Of a DNA stretch of 64,000 nt, positions 50,215 through 59,701 are shown piece by piece. A program made the translations under genes and the position numbers. The notes below the pieces were generated by a model. It searched no databases, was not told the DNA's origin, and was given only the letters and a program-made list of their open reading frames with translations. The stretch comes from Chiayiivirga flava (GTDB taxonomy: Bacteria; Pseudomonadota; Gammaproteobacteria; Xanthomonadales; Xanthomonadaceae): contig NZ_JACHHP010000002.1 of the NCBI RefSeq assembly GCF_014202825.1, forward strand, positions 186,001 through 250,000. Direction: 5' to 3'. The first letter of the stretch is position 1. Each line of letters opens with the position of its first letter.

Positions 50215-53200
50215 ATGTTTTCCGCCTTCTTCATCCGCAGGCCCATCTTCGCGACCGTGCTCTCGCTGATCATCGTGATCATGGGCCTGGGCGCGATGAT
50301 CGGCCTGCCGATCTCGCAATACCCCGAAATCCTGCCGCCGCAGATTAGCGTCGACGCGCAGTACTCGGGCGCCTCGGCCGAAGTGGTGGCCGACACCATC
50401 GCCGCGCCGATCGAGAACCAGGTCAACGGCGCCACCGACATGATCTACATGAACTCGTCGAGCAATTCCGACGGGCGCATGTCGCTGACGGTGACCTTCG
50501 CCACCGGCACCGATCCCGACGACGCCCTCGTCGAAGTGAACAACCGCATCGCCGCCGCACTGCCGATGCTGCCCGAAGAAGTCCGCCGCCTCGGCGTCAC
50601 CGCGCGCAAGTCGATGTCGAGCATCCTCGGCGTGGCCGTGCTCACGGCGCCGGACGGCCGCTACGACGAAGTATTCCTGTCGAACTACGCGCTGGTGAAC
50701 ATCGTCGATGAATTGAAGCGCATCCCCGGCGTCGGCGACGCGCGCCTGTTCGGCCTCAAGTACTACTCGATGCGCATCTGGATGGAACCGCAGCGCATGC
50801 AGGCGCTCGGCATCACGCCGTCGGAAGTGGCCGCCGCGCTGCGCGACCAGAACAACCAGCTGCCGGCCGGCAAGATCGGCCAGGAACCGCTGGACGAGGC
50901 CGTCGACTTCACCTACTCGATGACCACCAAGGGCCGCCTCGAAACACCCGAAGAATTCGAACAGGTGATCGTGCGCCGCGACAGCCACGGCGGCATCGTC
51001 CGACTCAAGGACGTGGCGCGCGTGGAGCTCGGCGGCCAGAGCTACTCGTTCTCGTCGCAGTACAACGGCAACAAGGCGGTGCCGATGGGCATCTTCCTGC
51101 AGCCGGGCGCCAACGCGCTGGCCACGATGGACATGGTGAAGGAGCGCATGGACGCGCTGTCCGCGCAGTTCCCGGACGGCCTGCAGTACAACCTGCCGTA
51201 CGACACCACCAAGTTCGTGCGCATCTCGATCAACGAGGTGGTGAAGACGCTGTTCGAGGCGATGCTGCTGGTGTTCGCCGTGGTGTATCTCTTCCTCGGC
51301 AACTGGCGCGCGACGCTGATTCCCTCGCTCGCCGTGCCGGTGTCGCTGATCGGCACGTTTGCCGGCATGTACCTGCTCGGCTTCTCGATCAACACGCTGA
51401 CCTTGTTCGGCATGGTGCTGGCGATCGGCATCGTGGTCGATGACGCGATCGTGGTGCTGGAGAACGTCGAACGCATCATGCACGAGGAGCATCTGTCGCC
51501 CGTGGACGCCACGCTGAAGGCGATGCAGCAGGTCACCGGCCCCGTGGTCGCGATCGTGCTGGTGCTGTGCGCGGTGTTCGTGCCGGTGGCTTTCGTCGGC
51601 GGCATGACGGGCGTGATGTACCAGCAGTTCGCCATCACCATCGCGGTGTCGGTGGCCATCTCCGGCATCGTCGCGCTGACGCTGACGCCGGCGCTCTGCG
51701 CGCTGCTGCTGAAGTCGGACGACAAGGCGCAGTTCCGGTGGCTGCAGGCCTTCAACCGCTGGTTCGGCCGCATGACCGGGCGCTACACAACGGGCGTCAC
51801 CTACCTGCTGCGCCACGGCGTGCTGACGCTGCTGCTGTTCGGTGCCGTCATCATCGCTGCCGGCGGCCTGTTCACGCGCGTGCCGGGCTCGCTGGTGCCG
51901 AACGAGGACCAGGGCACGGTGCTGGCGCTGGCGATGCTGCCGGATGCGGCCTCGATGTCGCGCACCACCGCCGTCGTGGAGCAACTCACCGAGTTCCAGA
52001 AGGACCACCCGCTCGTTGAAGGCGCGACCACGCTGATCGGCTTCGACATGCTCTCGTCGTCGCTGAAAACCAACGTCGCCACGCAGTTCATCGCGCTGAA
52101 GGACTGGAGCGAGCGCACCGAGGAAGGCCAGGACTCGACCGCGTTTGCCGGTCAGCTGATGGGCTTCGGCATGACGCAGGTGCGCGACGCCTTCGTGCTC
52201 GGCATCACGCCGCCGCCGATCATCGGCCTCTCGACCACGGGCGGCTTCGAGTTCTACATCGAAAGCCGTGCGAATGCCGACTACCGCGCGCTGGCGCAGG
52301 TGACGACGGACTTCATCGCCGCGGCCAACAACGATCCCGATCTCACCGGCGTCTCGACCCAGTTCAGCGCCAACGCGCCGCAGATCGAGCTGGAGATCAA
52401 CCGCGACAAGGCGGCGGAGATGGGCGTGAGCCTGACGCAGCTGTTCGAGGCCACGCAATCGACGTTCGGCACGCTCTACGTCAACGACTTCAACCGCGAC
52501 GGCCGCACCTACCAGGTGCAGCTGCAGGCCGACGGCGAAGCACGTTCCAGCATCGAGGATCTGCGCAACGTCTCGGTGCGTTCGGACACCGGCGAGCTGG
52601 TGCCGCTGAACACGCTGGTGACGCCGGTGCAGAAGACCGGCCCGGAGCTGGTGGAACGCTTCAACAGCTTCCCGGCGATCAAGGTGATGGGCAATCCGAA
52701 CGCGGGCGTGTCGTCCGGTGCGGCGATCGCGGCGATCGAGCGGCTGGCGGGCGAACATCTGCCGGAAGGCTATTCGGTGGCGTGGATCGGCTCGGCGTTC
52801 CAGGAGAAGCAGGTCGCGAGCACGTCCTACATCACGATGATCGGCGGCCTGCTGTTCGTGTTCCTCATCCTCGCGGCGCAATACGAGCGCTGGTCGCTGC
52901 CGTTCGCCGTCATCCTGTCGATTCCGTTCGCCCTGCTCGGCGCCGTGGTCGCGGTGCTGCTGCGCGGGCTGAGCAACGACATCTACTTCCAGGTGGGCCT
53001 GATCACGCTCATCGGCCTGTCGGCGAAGAATGCGATCCTGATCGTGGAATTCGCCGCGGAAAACGTGCGCGACGGCATGAAGGTGGTGGATGCGGCGATC
53101 CTGGCCGCGAAGCAGCGCTTCCGCCCCATCGTCATGACCTCGCTCGCCTTCATCCTCGGCGTGTTGCCGCTGGCGATCAGCTCGGGCGCGGGCGCGAACG

Positions 53201-53370
53201 CACGCCACTCGATCGGCACCGGCGTCATCGGCGGCATGATTGCCTCCACGCTGATCGCCGTGTTCTTCATCCCGTCGCTGTTCCGCTGGGTCTCGCGTCG
53301 CGAAGAGAAACGCGAAGGCAAGGCGGCGGCGACGTCCGACAACGTGATCGCACCGGAGCACAAGGCATGA
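50215..53370 (+). CDS. acrB: RND efflux pump inner-membrane transporter (AcrB/MexB-like)
   Basis: Proton-driven drug exporter of 1051 residues in the HAE1 family. Start MFSAFFIRRPIFATVLSLIIV; the proton relay in GIVVDDAIVVLENVERI (Asp409, Asp410) and GLSAKNAILIVEFA (Lys) are intact. Twelve transmembrane helices with two large periplasmic loops. It begins five bases after acrA stop and overlaps oprM by four bases, making an operon. Confidence 0.97.
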   Translation: MFSAFFIRRPIFATVLSLIIVIMGLGAMIGLPISQYPEILPPQISVDAQYSGASAEVVADTIAAPIENQVNGATDMIYMNSSSNSDGRMSLTVTFATGTDPDDALVEVNNRIAAALPMLPEEVRRLGVTARKSMSSILGVAVLTAPDGRYDEVFLSNYALVNIVDELKRIPGVGDARLFGLKYYSMRIWMEPQRMQALGITPSEVAAALRDQNNQLPAGKIGQEPLDEAVDFTYSMTTKGRLETPEEFEQVIVRRDSHGGIVRLKDVARVELGGQSYSFSSQYNGNKAVPMGIFLQPGANALATMDMVKERMDALSAQFPDGLQYNLPYDTTKFVRISINEVVKTLFEAMLLVFAVVYLFLGNWRATLIPSLAVPVSLIGTFAGMYLLGFSINTLTLFGMVLAIGIVVDDAIVVLENVERIMHEEHLSPVDATLKAMQQVTGPVVAIVLVLCAVFVPVAFVGGMTGVMYQQFAITIAVSVAISGIVALTLTPALCALLLKSDDKAQFRWLQAFNRWFGRMTGRYTTGVTYLLRHGVLTLLLFGAVIIAAGGLFTRVPGSLVPNEDQGTVLALAMLPDAASMSRTTAVVEQLTEFQKDHPLVEGATTLIGFDMLSSSLKTNVATQFIALKDWSERTEEGQDSTAFAGQLMGFGMTQVRDAFVLGITPPPIIGLSTTGGFEFYIESRANADYRALAQVTTDFIAAANNDPDLTGVSTQFSANAPQIELEINRDKAAEMGVSLTQLFEATQSTFGTLYVNDFNRDGRTYQVQLQADGEARSSIEDLRNVSVRSDTGELVPLNTLVTPVQKTGPELVERFNSFPAIKVMGNPNAGVSSGAAIAAIERLAGEHLPEGYSVAWIGSAFQEKQVASTSYITMIGGLLFVFLILAAQYERWSLPFAVILSIPFALLGAVVAVLLRGLSNDIYFQVGLITLIGLSAKNAILIVEFAAENVRDGMKVVDAAILAAKQRFRPIVMTSLAFILGVLPLAISSGAGANARHSIGTGVIGGMIASTLIAVFFIPSLFRWVSRREEKREGKAAATSDNVIAPEHKA

Positions 53371-54833
53371 CTTCGATGACCAGCAAGCGCACGCTGCAGC
53401 GCCTCGTGCTGGCCGCCTGCATGGCGAGCCTCGCTGCCTGCGCCGGCCTGCCCGAGCGCAACGTGCCCGAGGACGTGGCGGCGGAATTGCCGGCGCGCTT
53501 CGACGACGTGTTGCCGACGAACGAAGCCGAGGTCTCGGCCACGTGGTGGCGCGCGTTCGACGACCCGGTGCTCGACGCGCTGGTGACGCGTGGGCTCGAA
53601 CACAACAGCGACCTGATCATCGGCGCCGCACGCCTGCGCGAGGCACGTGCGGTGCTGCGCCAGACGCGCGCCGACCAGATTCCGGATGTCGGCGTGTTCG
53701 TCGGCGGCAATCGCGGGCGCTCCGCATCGCCGCTGGTGCCCGGGCAAACCGCCGTCGGCGAAAGCGGCAGCTACGGCATGCAGGCCGCGTTCGAGGTCGA
53801 CCTGTGGGGTCGACTCGCGGCGCAGACCGATGCGGCGCGGCAGCGTTACCTCGCGCAGGGCTACACGCAGGCGGCGCTGCGGCTGACCATCGCCGCGGAG
53901 CTGGTGCGCGGTTACCTGCAGGCGCAATCGCTCGCGGTGAGCCAGACGATCCTGGCCGACAACGTGGTGGTGCTGGAGGATGCGCTGCGCCTGAGCAACC
54001 GCCGCTTCGAACTCGGTGCGATCTCGGAGCTCGACCTGCAGAGCTTCAACTCGCAGGTGGAGGACTCGCGTGCGCAGCTTGCGTCGACGCGGCAGCAGTA
54101 CAACGCCACGCGCCGCGCGCTGCTCGTGCTCGCGGGCGAGATGCCGACGCAGGAGGCATTGGCGGCGCTGGAAGTGCGCGACGAAGCCGTCGAACCGGCG
54201 TCCTTGCCGGCCGTGCCGCTCGGCCTGCCGAGTACGCTGCTGGAACGTCGCCCGGACATCCGTGCGGCGGAAGCCGATCTTGCCGCGGCGAATGCCGATC
54301 TCGCCGTCGCGCGCCGCGCGCTGCTGCCGTCGCTGAGCCTTACCGGCTCGGCAGGCGAAGCCAGCGCGGACCTGTCGGACCTGTTCGACAACAGTTTCAG
54401 CGTGTGGTCGATCGGCGCGGAGCTGCTGGCGACGATCTTCGACGGCGGCCGCCGCCGCGGCGCGATCGAGGCGGCGGATGCGCGCCGCGAGGCGGTGGTG
54501 GAAACCTACCGCGACACGGTGCGTGAATCCTTCCGCGAGGTGCTCGATGCGCTCGATGCGCGCACGGCGGCGGTGGAGGTGCACCGTGCGCGAGCGGCGC
54601 AGGCGGCGGCGCTGGACAAGGCCGTGAACCTGTCGCAGCGGCGCTACGACGAGGGGTATTCGGATTATCTCGGCGTGCTCGAAGCGCGGCGCACCTTGCT
54701 GCAGGCGCGGCTTGCGGTGGCGGATGCGGAGCGTGCGGCGGGTGCGGCGTATGTGGACCTTGCGCTGGCGCTGGGCGGTGGCTGGGACGGTGTGGCGGCC
54801 GACGCATCGACCGAGGTCGCGGCAACGCCCTGA
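53367..54833 (+). CDS. oprM: Outer-membrane efflux lipoprotein (OprM/NodT family)
   Basis: Outer-membrane channel of 488 residues. Lipoprotein signal LVLAACMASLAAC (Cys25), then the OEP repeats: DPVLDALVTRGLEHNSDL, ARLREARAVL, FEVDLWGRL, a mid-protein ISELDLQSF, and the second copy ERRPDIRAAEADLAAANADL. ATGA overlap with acrB. Completes a tripartite pump. Confidence 0.94.
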   Translation: MTSMTSKRTLQRLVLAACMASLAACAGLPERNVPEDVAAELPARFDDVLPTNEAEVSATWWRAFDDPVLDALVTRGLEHNSDLIIGAARLREARAVLRQTRADQIPDVGVFVGGNRGRSASPLVPGQTAVGESGSYGMQAAFEVDLWGRLAAQTDAARQRYLAQGYTQAALRLTIAAELVRGYLQAQSLAVSQTILADNVVVLEDALRLSNRRFELGAISELDLQSFNSQVEDSRAQLASTRQQYNATRRALLVLAGEMPTQEALAALEVRDEAVEPASLPAVPLGLPSTLLERRPDIRAAEADLAAANADLAVARRALLPSLSLTGSAGEASADLSDLFDNSFSVWSIGAELLATIFDGGRRRGAIEAADARREAVVETYRDTVRESFREVLDALDARTAAVEVHRARAAQAAALDKAVNLSQRRYDEGYSDYLGVLEARRTLLQARLAVADAERAAGAAYVDLALALGGGWDGVAADASTEVAATP

Positions 54834-54882
54834 TCGATCGCCACGCGGTCGGACGACACCATCCGTCCCCGACCGCGACTAG

Positions 54883-54905
54883 CCCCTCTCCCGCCGGGAG
54901 AGGGG
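54883..54905. repeat. CTCTCCC-type palindrome (family D)
   Basis: CCCCTCTCCCGCCGGGAGAGGGG, a perfect hairpin immediately after the oprM gene. It is followed by a degraded partner at 55021-55060 (CCCTCATCCCAACCC, TCTAGGGAGAAGGG). No T-run, but it might aid termination. Confidence 0.7.
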
Positions 54906-55074
54906 TTGGGGAGAGGGTCCGGCGGAGTTGGCGGAAAGGAACACGCCCCACCCGACATACACGCCTTGTCTACCGGGCATGATGCTGCGCAAGAACAGCA
55001 ACAGCAGCAGAATCAAGGGCCACCCTCATCCCAACCCTTTTCCCCTCTAGGGAGAAGGGCTCAGTAGCAAAGGC

Positions 55075-55575
55075 TCAAGGCTGCAACGCAGCGCCCGGCT
55101 GGCGATCCATCACCACCACCCCATCCGCATCGGCGCACAACCACTGCCCGGGCGCGATCGCCACACCCCCGATCTCGACCACGACATCCCGCCGCCCGTC
55201 GCCGAGTTTCTCGGTCTTGCGCGGACACACCCCCAGCGCCTTCACGCCCAGAGCCAGCCCCGCGATTACGCCGCTGTCGCGAATCACGCCGTCGATGACG
55301 ATGCCTTCCCAGCCGTTCTCCACCGCCTTGGCCGCCAGCAGATCGCCGAGCATCGCGCGCCGCAGCGAACCGCCGCCGGCCACCAGGAGCACACGCCCGT
55401 GCCCGGGCTCCGCCACCGCCTCGCGCACCCGCGAGTTGTCCTCGAAAGCACGCACCGTGCTCACCGTGCCGGAAAACGCCATGCGCCCACCGAGGTCACG
55501 CCACGGCAACGCGATCACGCGCACCGCATCCCCGTGCGCATCGCACAGATCCGTGGTCGCGTGCGCAGCGCTCAC
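55075..55575 (-). CDS. rraA: Ribonuclease E activity regulator RraA family
   Basis: Protein of 166 residues, [21 protein letters not shown] with the RraA core [43 protein letters not shown]. RraA binds RNase E and inhibits it; family members can also be aldolases acting on 4-hydroxy-4-methyl-2-oxoglutarate. GTG start at 55575 overlaps the rpe stop (GTGA). Confidence 0.88.
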   Translation of the reverse strand: MSAAHATTDLCDAHGDAVRVIALPWRDLGGRMAFSGTVSTVRAFEDNSRVREAVAEPGHGRVLLVAGGGSLRRAMLGDLLAAKAVENGWEGIVIDGVIRDSGVIAGLALGVKALGVCPRKTEKLGDGRRDVVVEIGGVAIAPGQWLCADADGVVVMDRQPGAALQP

Positions 55576-56255
55576 GCGCGCAACCCGCGCGCATCCGCCA
55601 CGGCGCGGCGCATCCGCGCAATCACATCCGCATAGTCCGGCGCATTGAAGATCGCCGACCCGGCCACGAACGTATCCGCCCCCGCCGCCGCGATCTCGCC
55701 GATGTTCTCGGCCTTCACCCCACCATCGATCTCCAGCCGGATATCCCGCCCACTGCGATCGATCCGCTCGCGCACCCGCCGCAGCTTCTCCAGCGCCGAC
55801 GGAATGAAGGCCTGCCCGCCAAACCCCGGATTCACGCTCATCAGCAGCACCAGGTCGAGCTCGTCGAGCACCCAGTCCAGCACCTCGATCGGCGTCGCCG
55901 GATTCAGCACCACGCCGGCCTTGCAGCCGTGCGACTTGATCAGCTGCACCGTGCGATGCACATGCGCGCTCGCCTCGGGATGGAAGCTGATGTACGTCGC
56001 GCCGGCTTTGGCGAAATCCGGCACGATGCGATCCACCGGCTCCACCATCAGGTGTACGTCGATCGGCGCGGTGACGCCATGCTTGCGCAGCGCCTCGCAC
56101 ACCAGCGGACCGATGGTGAGATTGGGCACGTAATGGTTGTCCATCACGTCGAAATGCACCCAGTCCGCGCCTGCGGCGAGCACGTTGTCGACCTCCTCGC
56201 CGAGCTTCGCGAAATTCGCCGAAAGAATGGACGGGGCGATCAGGCAGTCGGACAT
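55572..56255 (-). CDS. rpe: Ribulose-phosphate 3-epimerase
   Basis: Pentose-phosphate enzyme of 227 residues. [42 protein letters not shown] (metal ligands), IDVHLMVEP and [14 protein letters not shown] are invariant family segments. ATG at 56255. Coupled with rraA by a 4-base overlap. Confidence 0.96.
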   Translation of the reverse strand: MSDCLIAPSILSANFAKLGEEVDNVLAAGADWVHFDVMDNHYVPNLTIGPLVCEALRKHGVTAPIDVHLMVEPVDRIVPDFAKAGATYISFHPEASAHVHRTVQLIKSHGCKAGVVLNPATPIEVLDWVLDELDLVLLMSVNPGFGGQAFIPSALEKLRRVRERIDRSGRDIRLEIDGGVKAENIGEIAAAGADTFVAGSAIFNAPDYADVIARMRRAVADARGLRA

Positions 56256-56325
56256 GGCGGACTCGCGGAGTGGAAACCGGTGCATATTGTCGCAGGCTTG
56301 CCGCGGTTTTCGGGCAGCAGCGTTT

Positions 56326-56493
56326 CCTTCTCCCCTCGGGAGAAGGTGCTCGGCAGGGCGGATGAGGGCGCCACGTTTGAGGCTTGCGAGGCTTGCGGCA
56401 AGAAAGGCAAATTGCTCCGATCAAGCGCCTTCTCCAGCACGAACCGGCTCGCCCTCATCCGCCTGCCGGCACCTTCTCCCGAGGGGAGAAGGA
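56326..56493. repeat. CTTCTCCC-type inverted pair (family D)
   Basis: Arms of about 44 bases: left CCTTCTCCCCTCGGGAGAAG, then GTGCTCGGCAGGGCGGATGA; right is the reverse complement (CGCCCTCATCCGCCTGCCGG, CACCTTCTCCCGAGGGGAGA). Core of about 80 bases. Lies between rpe and the J protein. Confidence 0.85.
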
Positions 56494-56543
56494 ATGTACC
56501 GATCACCGTTGCCGAGTTTCCCGCACCCCAAAGCACATCAGGA

Positions 56544-56891
56544 TCACTCGCCCAGCTTGCGTCGCAAGTCGCGGATACGGTCGTAGGCGGCGTTGAGCGC
56601 ACGCGCGCGTTCCTCGGCCAGCGCGCGGATCTCGTCGGCCGCACCGGCCACCTTGTCCGGGTGGTACTTGCTCATCTGCTGGCGGTAGGCGCGGTCGATG
56701 GCCTCGTCGCTCGCATCCGGCGCGACACCGAGCACGGCGTAGGCATCGTCCACCTGCGAGCGCGGTTTCGGTTTCGACAGCCAGCCGGCATCGAAGGCGT
56801 GCCCGAGCAGGCCGCCGATGAGGATGCCGATGGGATGCCGCATCAGCGCGAAGCCGAGGATGGCACCGAGGACCTTGCCGTAATAGCGCAT
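56544..56891 (-). CDS. DjlA-like membrane J-domain protein lacking TerB
   Basis: Protein of 115 residues: N-terminal membrane segment (about 6-33, [34 protein letters not shown]) with the Gly-zipper of DjlA, then a J domain with [21 protein letters not shown] and HPDK (77-80). DjlA is near 270 residues with a TerB domain between these parts; here it is absent. It should stimulate DnaK at the membrane, but by inference. Divergent from purC by 60 bases. Confidence 0.85.
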   Translation of the reverse strand: MRYYGKVLGAILGFALMRHPIGILIGGLLGHAFDAGWLSKPKPRSQVDDAYAVLGVAPDASDEAIDRAYRQQMSKYHPDKVAGAADEIRALAEERARALNAAYDRIRDLRRKLGE

Positions 56892-56951
56892 CGGCGCATT
56901 GTAGCCCCACGCCCGGCGCTACAATGGCGCTTTGCGCGAGGCCGCTGCGCC

Positions 56952-57845
56952 GTGACGACCACGCTCCACACCTCCGATCTCCCCGGCCTGCCCCTGCTCC
57001 ATCGCGGCAAGGTGCGCGACGTGTACGGCCTGCCGGGCGACGAACTGCTGATCGTCGCCACCGACCGCCTCTCGGCCTTCGACGTGGTGCTGCCCGATCC
57101 GATCCCAGGCAAGGGCGAGATGCTGACGCAGATGTCGAACGCGTGGTTCGCGCGCACGGCGCACCTGGTGCCGAACCATCTCTCCGCAACGCCGCTGGCC
57201 GACGTGTTGCCTGCCGGCACCGACTACGCGCTGTACGCGAAGCGCAGCGTGGTGGCGAAGCGGTTGAAGGCGCTGCCGGTGGAAGCCATCGCGCGTGGTT
57301 ACATCATCGGTTCGGGCTGGAAGGATTATCAGAAGACGGGCGCCATCTCCGGCGTCACGCTGCCGCCCGGCCTGCAGCAGGCGCAGCAACTGCCAGAACC
57401 GATCTTCACGCCGTCGAGCAAGGCCGCCGTCGGCGACCACGACGAAAACATCAGCTTCGAGCGCGTCGTCGACCTGATTGGCGCCGACCTCGCCGCGCAG
57501 GTGCGCGAGGCCACGCTCACGCTGTACACATTCGCATCCGAGTTCGCCGCGCAACGCGGCATCCTCATCGCCGACACCAAGTTCGAATTCGGTCTGGACG
57601 AACGCGGCAACCTGCTCGTCATGGACGAAGTGCTCACGCCCGATTCCTCGCGCTACTGGCCCGCGGACGAATACCGCGTTGGCATCAGCCCGCCGAGTTA
57701 CGACAAGCAGTTCGTGCGCGACTACCTGGAAACGCTGGACTGGAACAAGACCGCGCCCGGGCCCAGAATACCGGCGGACGTGCTGGCCGGCACCGCCGCC
57801 CGCTACGCCGAAGCGCTGCGCCGCCTGAGCGACGACGCGGTCTGA
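56952..57845 (+). CDS. purC: Phosphoribosylaminoimidazole-succinocarboxamide synthase
   Basis: SAICAR synthase of purine synthesis, 297 residues, long (yeast-like) form. Motifs [84 protein letters not shown] at 56952 gives a homologous N-terminus. Followed after 33 bases by the DUF962 gene. Confidence 0.96.
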   Translation: MTTTLHTSDLPGLPLLHRGKVRDVYGLPGDELLIVATDRLSAFDVVLPDPIPGKGEMLTQMSNAWFARTAHLVPNHLSATPLADVLPAGTDYALYAKRSVVAKRLKALPVEAIARGYIIGSGWKDYQKTGAISGVTLPPGLQQAQQLPEPIFTPSSKAAVGDHDENISFERVVDLIGADLAAQVREATLTLYTFASEFAAQRGILIADTKFEFGLDERGNLLVMDEVLTPDSSRYWPADEYRVGISPPSYDKQFVRDYLETLDWNKTAPGPRIPADVLAGTAARYAEALRRLSDDAV

Positions 57846-57878
57846 TCGCGACCCAGCACGCGCCACCGGAGCCAAGCC

Positions 57879-58373
57879 ATGAACAGCACCGCCACCTACG
57901 CCGATCCGCGCCGCCCCGTCGACCGCTTCCTCGGCAACTACAGCGAAGACCACCGCAACCCCACCAACCGCATTGTGCACTGGTTCTGCGTGCCGGTGAT
58001 CGTGTGGACGGTGGTGGCGCTGCTGTGGGTGATCCCGGTGCCGACGATGCTGGCCAAGCCGGGCATGTGGGCGGCGATGGCGCTGTTCTTCGCCACGATC
58101 TTCTACCTGCGCCTCTCGCGTCGGCTCGCGGTGGCGCTGCTGGTGTTCTTCGCAGCGCTGATGGTGATCACGCACTTCGTCTACGAGGCCATCGGCGGCA
58201 CGGCGCTGATGTGGACGGCGATCGGCGTGTTCGTGGCGGCGTGGATCGCGCAGTTCATCGGGCACCAGATCGAGGGCAAGCGGCCGTCGTTCCTGACCGA
58301 TCTGGTGTATCTGCTGATCGGGCCGATGTGGCTGATGAGCAAGCTGTTCCGCCGCGCCGGGATTTCGTACTGA
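57879..58373 (+). CDS. DUF962 / Mpo1-like membrane protein
   Basis: Membrane protein of 164 residues with the DUF962 pattern YSEDHRNPTNRIVHW near the N-terminus and AQFIGHQIEGKRPSF near the C-terminus, flanking three to four helices. The yeast homologue Mpo1 is an Fe-dependent dioxygenase for 2-hydroxy fatty acids; conserved histidines are present here, so a similar activity is possible. Likely cotranscribed with purC. Confidence 0.88.
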   Translation: MNSTATYADPRRPVDRFLGNYSEDHRNPTNRIVHWFCVPVIVWTVVALLWVIPVPTMLAKPGMWAAMALFFATIFYLRLSRRLAVALLVFFAALMVITHFVYEAIGGTALMWTAIGVFVAAWIAQFIGHQIEGKRPSFLTDLVYLLIGPMWLMSKLFRRAGISY

Positions 58374-58380
58374 CCGTGAC

Positions 58381-58523
58381 GGCCGCTGCGCGGCCTGTGA
58401 GTGCGCTCGCTGCGCGAGCAGCGTGACGTCGCTGCGCTGCCAGAAGAGCAAGACCCCACACGCTGCATCGACGCTGCGCTGCCGCTCGCGCAGCGAGCTG
58501 CACTTACAGGCCGCGCAGCGGCC
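58381..58523. repeat. Long inverted repeat, GCTGCGCGGCC type (family E)
   Basis: Left arm GGCCGCTGCGCGGCCTGTGA ... GCTCGCTGCGCGAGC; right arm is its reverse complement (GCTCGCGCAGCGAGC ... TTACAGGCCGCGCAGCGGCC). Arms about 43 bases, core about 55 bases with direct GCTGCGCTGCC repeats. It ends 36 bases before the EamA start. Confidence 0.85.
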
Positions 58524-58559
58524 GCTCACGCCGCACCGCGGCCGCCCACCGGACACGCA

Positions 58560-59447
58560 ATGCCGCTTCGCCACCTACTGCTCGTCTTCGCCGTCTGCGT
58601 CATGTGGGCGATCAACTTCCTCACCTCCGCGATCGCGCTGAAGGAATTTCCGCCGCTGCTGTTCACTGCGTTGCGCTTCGCGCCGCTCGCGTTGCTGCTG
58701 ATTCCGTGGATGAAGCCGCCGGCACGGGGCCAGTGGCCACGCCTGATCGCCGTGGCGCTGTGCATCGGAGTGCTGCATTTCGGCCTGAGTTTCTGGGCGC
58801 TGCAGCTTGCCGGCAACCTCTCGTCGCCGGCGATCCTGATGCAGAGCTACATCCCGATGTCGGCGGTGCTGGCGGTGATCGTGCTCGGCGAGCGCGTCGG
58901 CTGGCGCACGTGGAGCGGTATCGGCGTGAGCTTCCTTGGCGTGCTGGTGCTGGGTTTCGATCCGATCGTGCTGCAGGCGCCGATGTCGATGGCGCTGATG
59001 CTGGTGTCGGCGTTTTTCCTCGCGCTCGGTACGGTGCTGATGCGGCGGTTATCCGGCGTGAATGCATTCGCGATGCAGGGCTGGACGGCGGTGTTTGCGT
59101 TCGCGCCGTTGCTGCTGTGGAGCGCCGTCGTCGAACACGGGCAGATGGAGGCGCTGCGCACGGCGTCGTGGGCGGCGTGGGGCGGCGTGGTGTATGCCGC
59201 GCTGCTGTCGTCGCTGTTTGGGCACGGACTGTTCTACTGGCTGGTGCAGCGGCACCCGGTGTCGACGCTGACGCCGTACCTGTTGCTGACGCCGGTGATC
59301 GCGATCGGACTCGGCATCATGTTCTGGGGCGATGAGCCCGGGCCGCGCTTGTATCTGGGCGGTGCGATGGTGCTTGCCGGTGTGCTGGTGATTTCGGTGC
59401 GGGCGAAGCAGAAGGCGCGGCCGGTGCCGGAGCCTGCGGACGTCTGA
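58560..59447 (+). CDS. EamA (DMT) family transporter
   Basis: Ten-helix permease of 295 residues: two EamA repeats, VMWAINFLTSAIALKEFPPLLFTALRF and AFFLALGTVLMRRLSGVNAF. Such permeases often export amino acids or metabolites; substrate unknown. ATG at 58560 gives MPLRHLLLVFAVC. A large inverted repeat lies directly upstream and may include its regulatory region. Confidence 0.92.
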   Translation: MPLRHLLLVFAVCVMWAINFLTSAIALKEFPPLLFTALRFAPLALLLIPWMKPPARGQWPRLIAVALCIGVLHFGLSFWALQLAGNLSSPAILMQSYIPMSAVLAVIVLGERVGWRTWSGIGVSFLGVLVLGFDPIVLQAPMSMALMLVSAFFLALGTVLMRRLSGVNAFAMQGWTAVFAFAPLLLWSAVVEHGQMEALRTASWAAWGGVVYAALLSSLFGHGLFYWLVQRHPVSTLTPYLLLTPVIAIGLGIMFWGDEPGPRLYLGGAMVLAGVLVISVRAKQKARPVPEPADV

Positions 59448-59473
59448 TCGGAGCGGGCCGTCAAGCCCCGCCC

Positions 59474-59584
59474 TCCGTCGTCCCGGCGAAAGCCGGGACC
59501 CAGCGGCGTTGCTCTTGCCCTTCGCCCGGCCATCGGAGCAAAACCGAGCAACGTCACTGGGTCCCGGCGTCCGCCGGGACGACG
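59474..59584. repeat. Interspersed palindromic repeat, family A, inverted pair
   Basis: TCCGTCGTCCCGGCGAAAGC plus CGGGACCCAGCGGCGTTGCT at the left; GAGCAACGTCACTGGGTCCC and GGCGTCCGCCGGGACGACGA at the right. Convergent 3' ends on both sides. Third copy of the family. Confidence 0.85.
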
Positions 59585-59701
59585 ATGAAAGGTTGATGCG
59601 CGCCGGCGCCCCGGTCCCGCGTCGCACGCCAGCTCGCTACCCGCTTCACGTGTGCGTGCGACGCGTGCGTGCAGCGCGATGCGCTGCACGCACGCGAGGA
59701 C

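Noticed and set aside
50101-53361. 1086-aa open frame antisense to acrB
   Set aside because: Composition is Arg/His/Gln-rich and it mirrors the codon pattern of acrB; no homology signs.
59661-59692. CGTGCGTGCAGCGC / GCGCTGCACGCACG hairpin as an intrinsic terminator
   Set aside because: The stem is strong but neither side has a T-run; kept only as a possible mRNA-end structure of the exporter gene.
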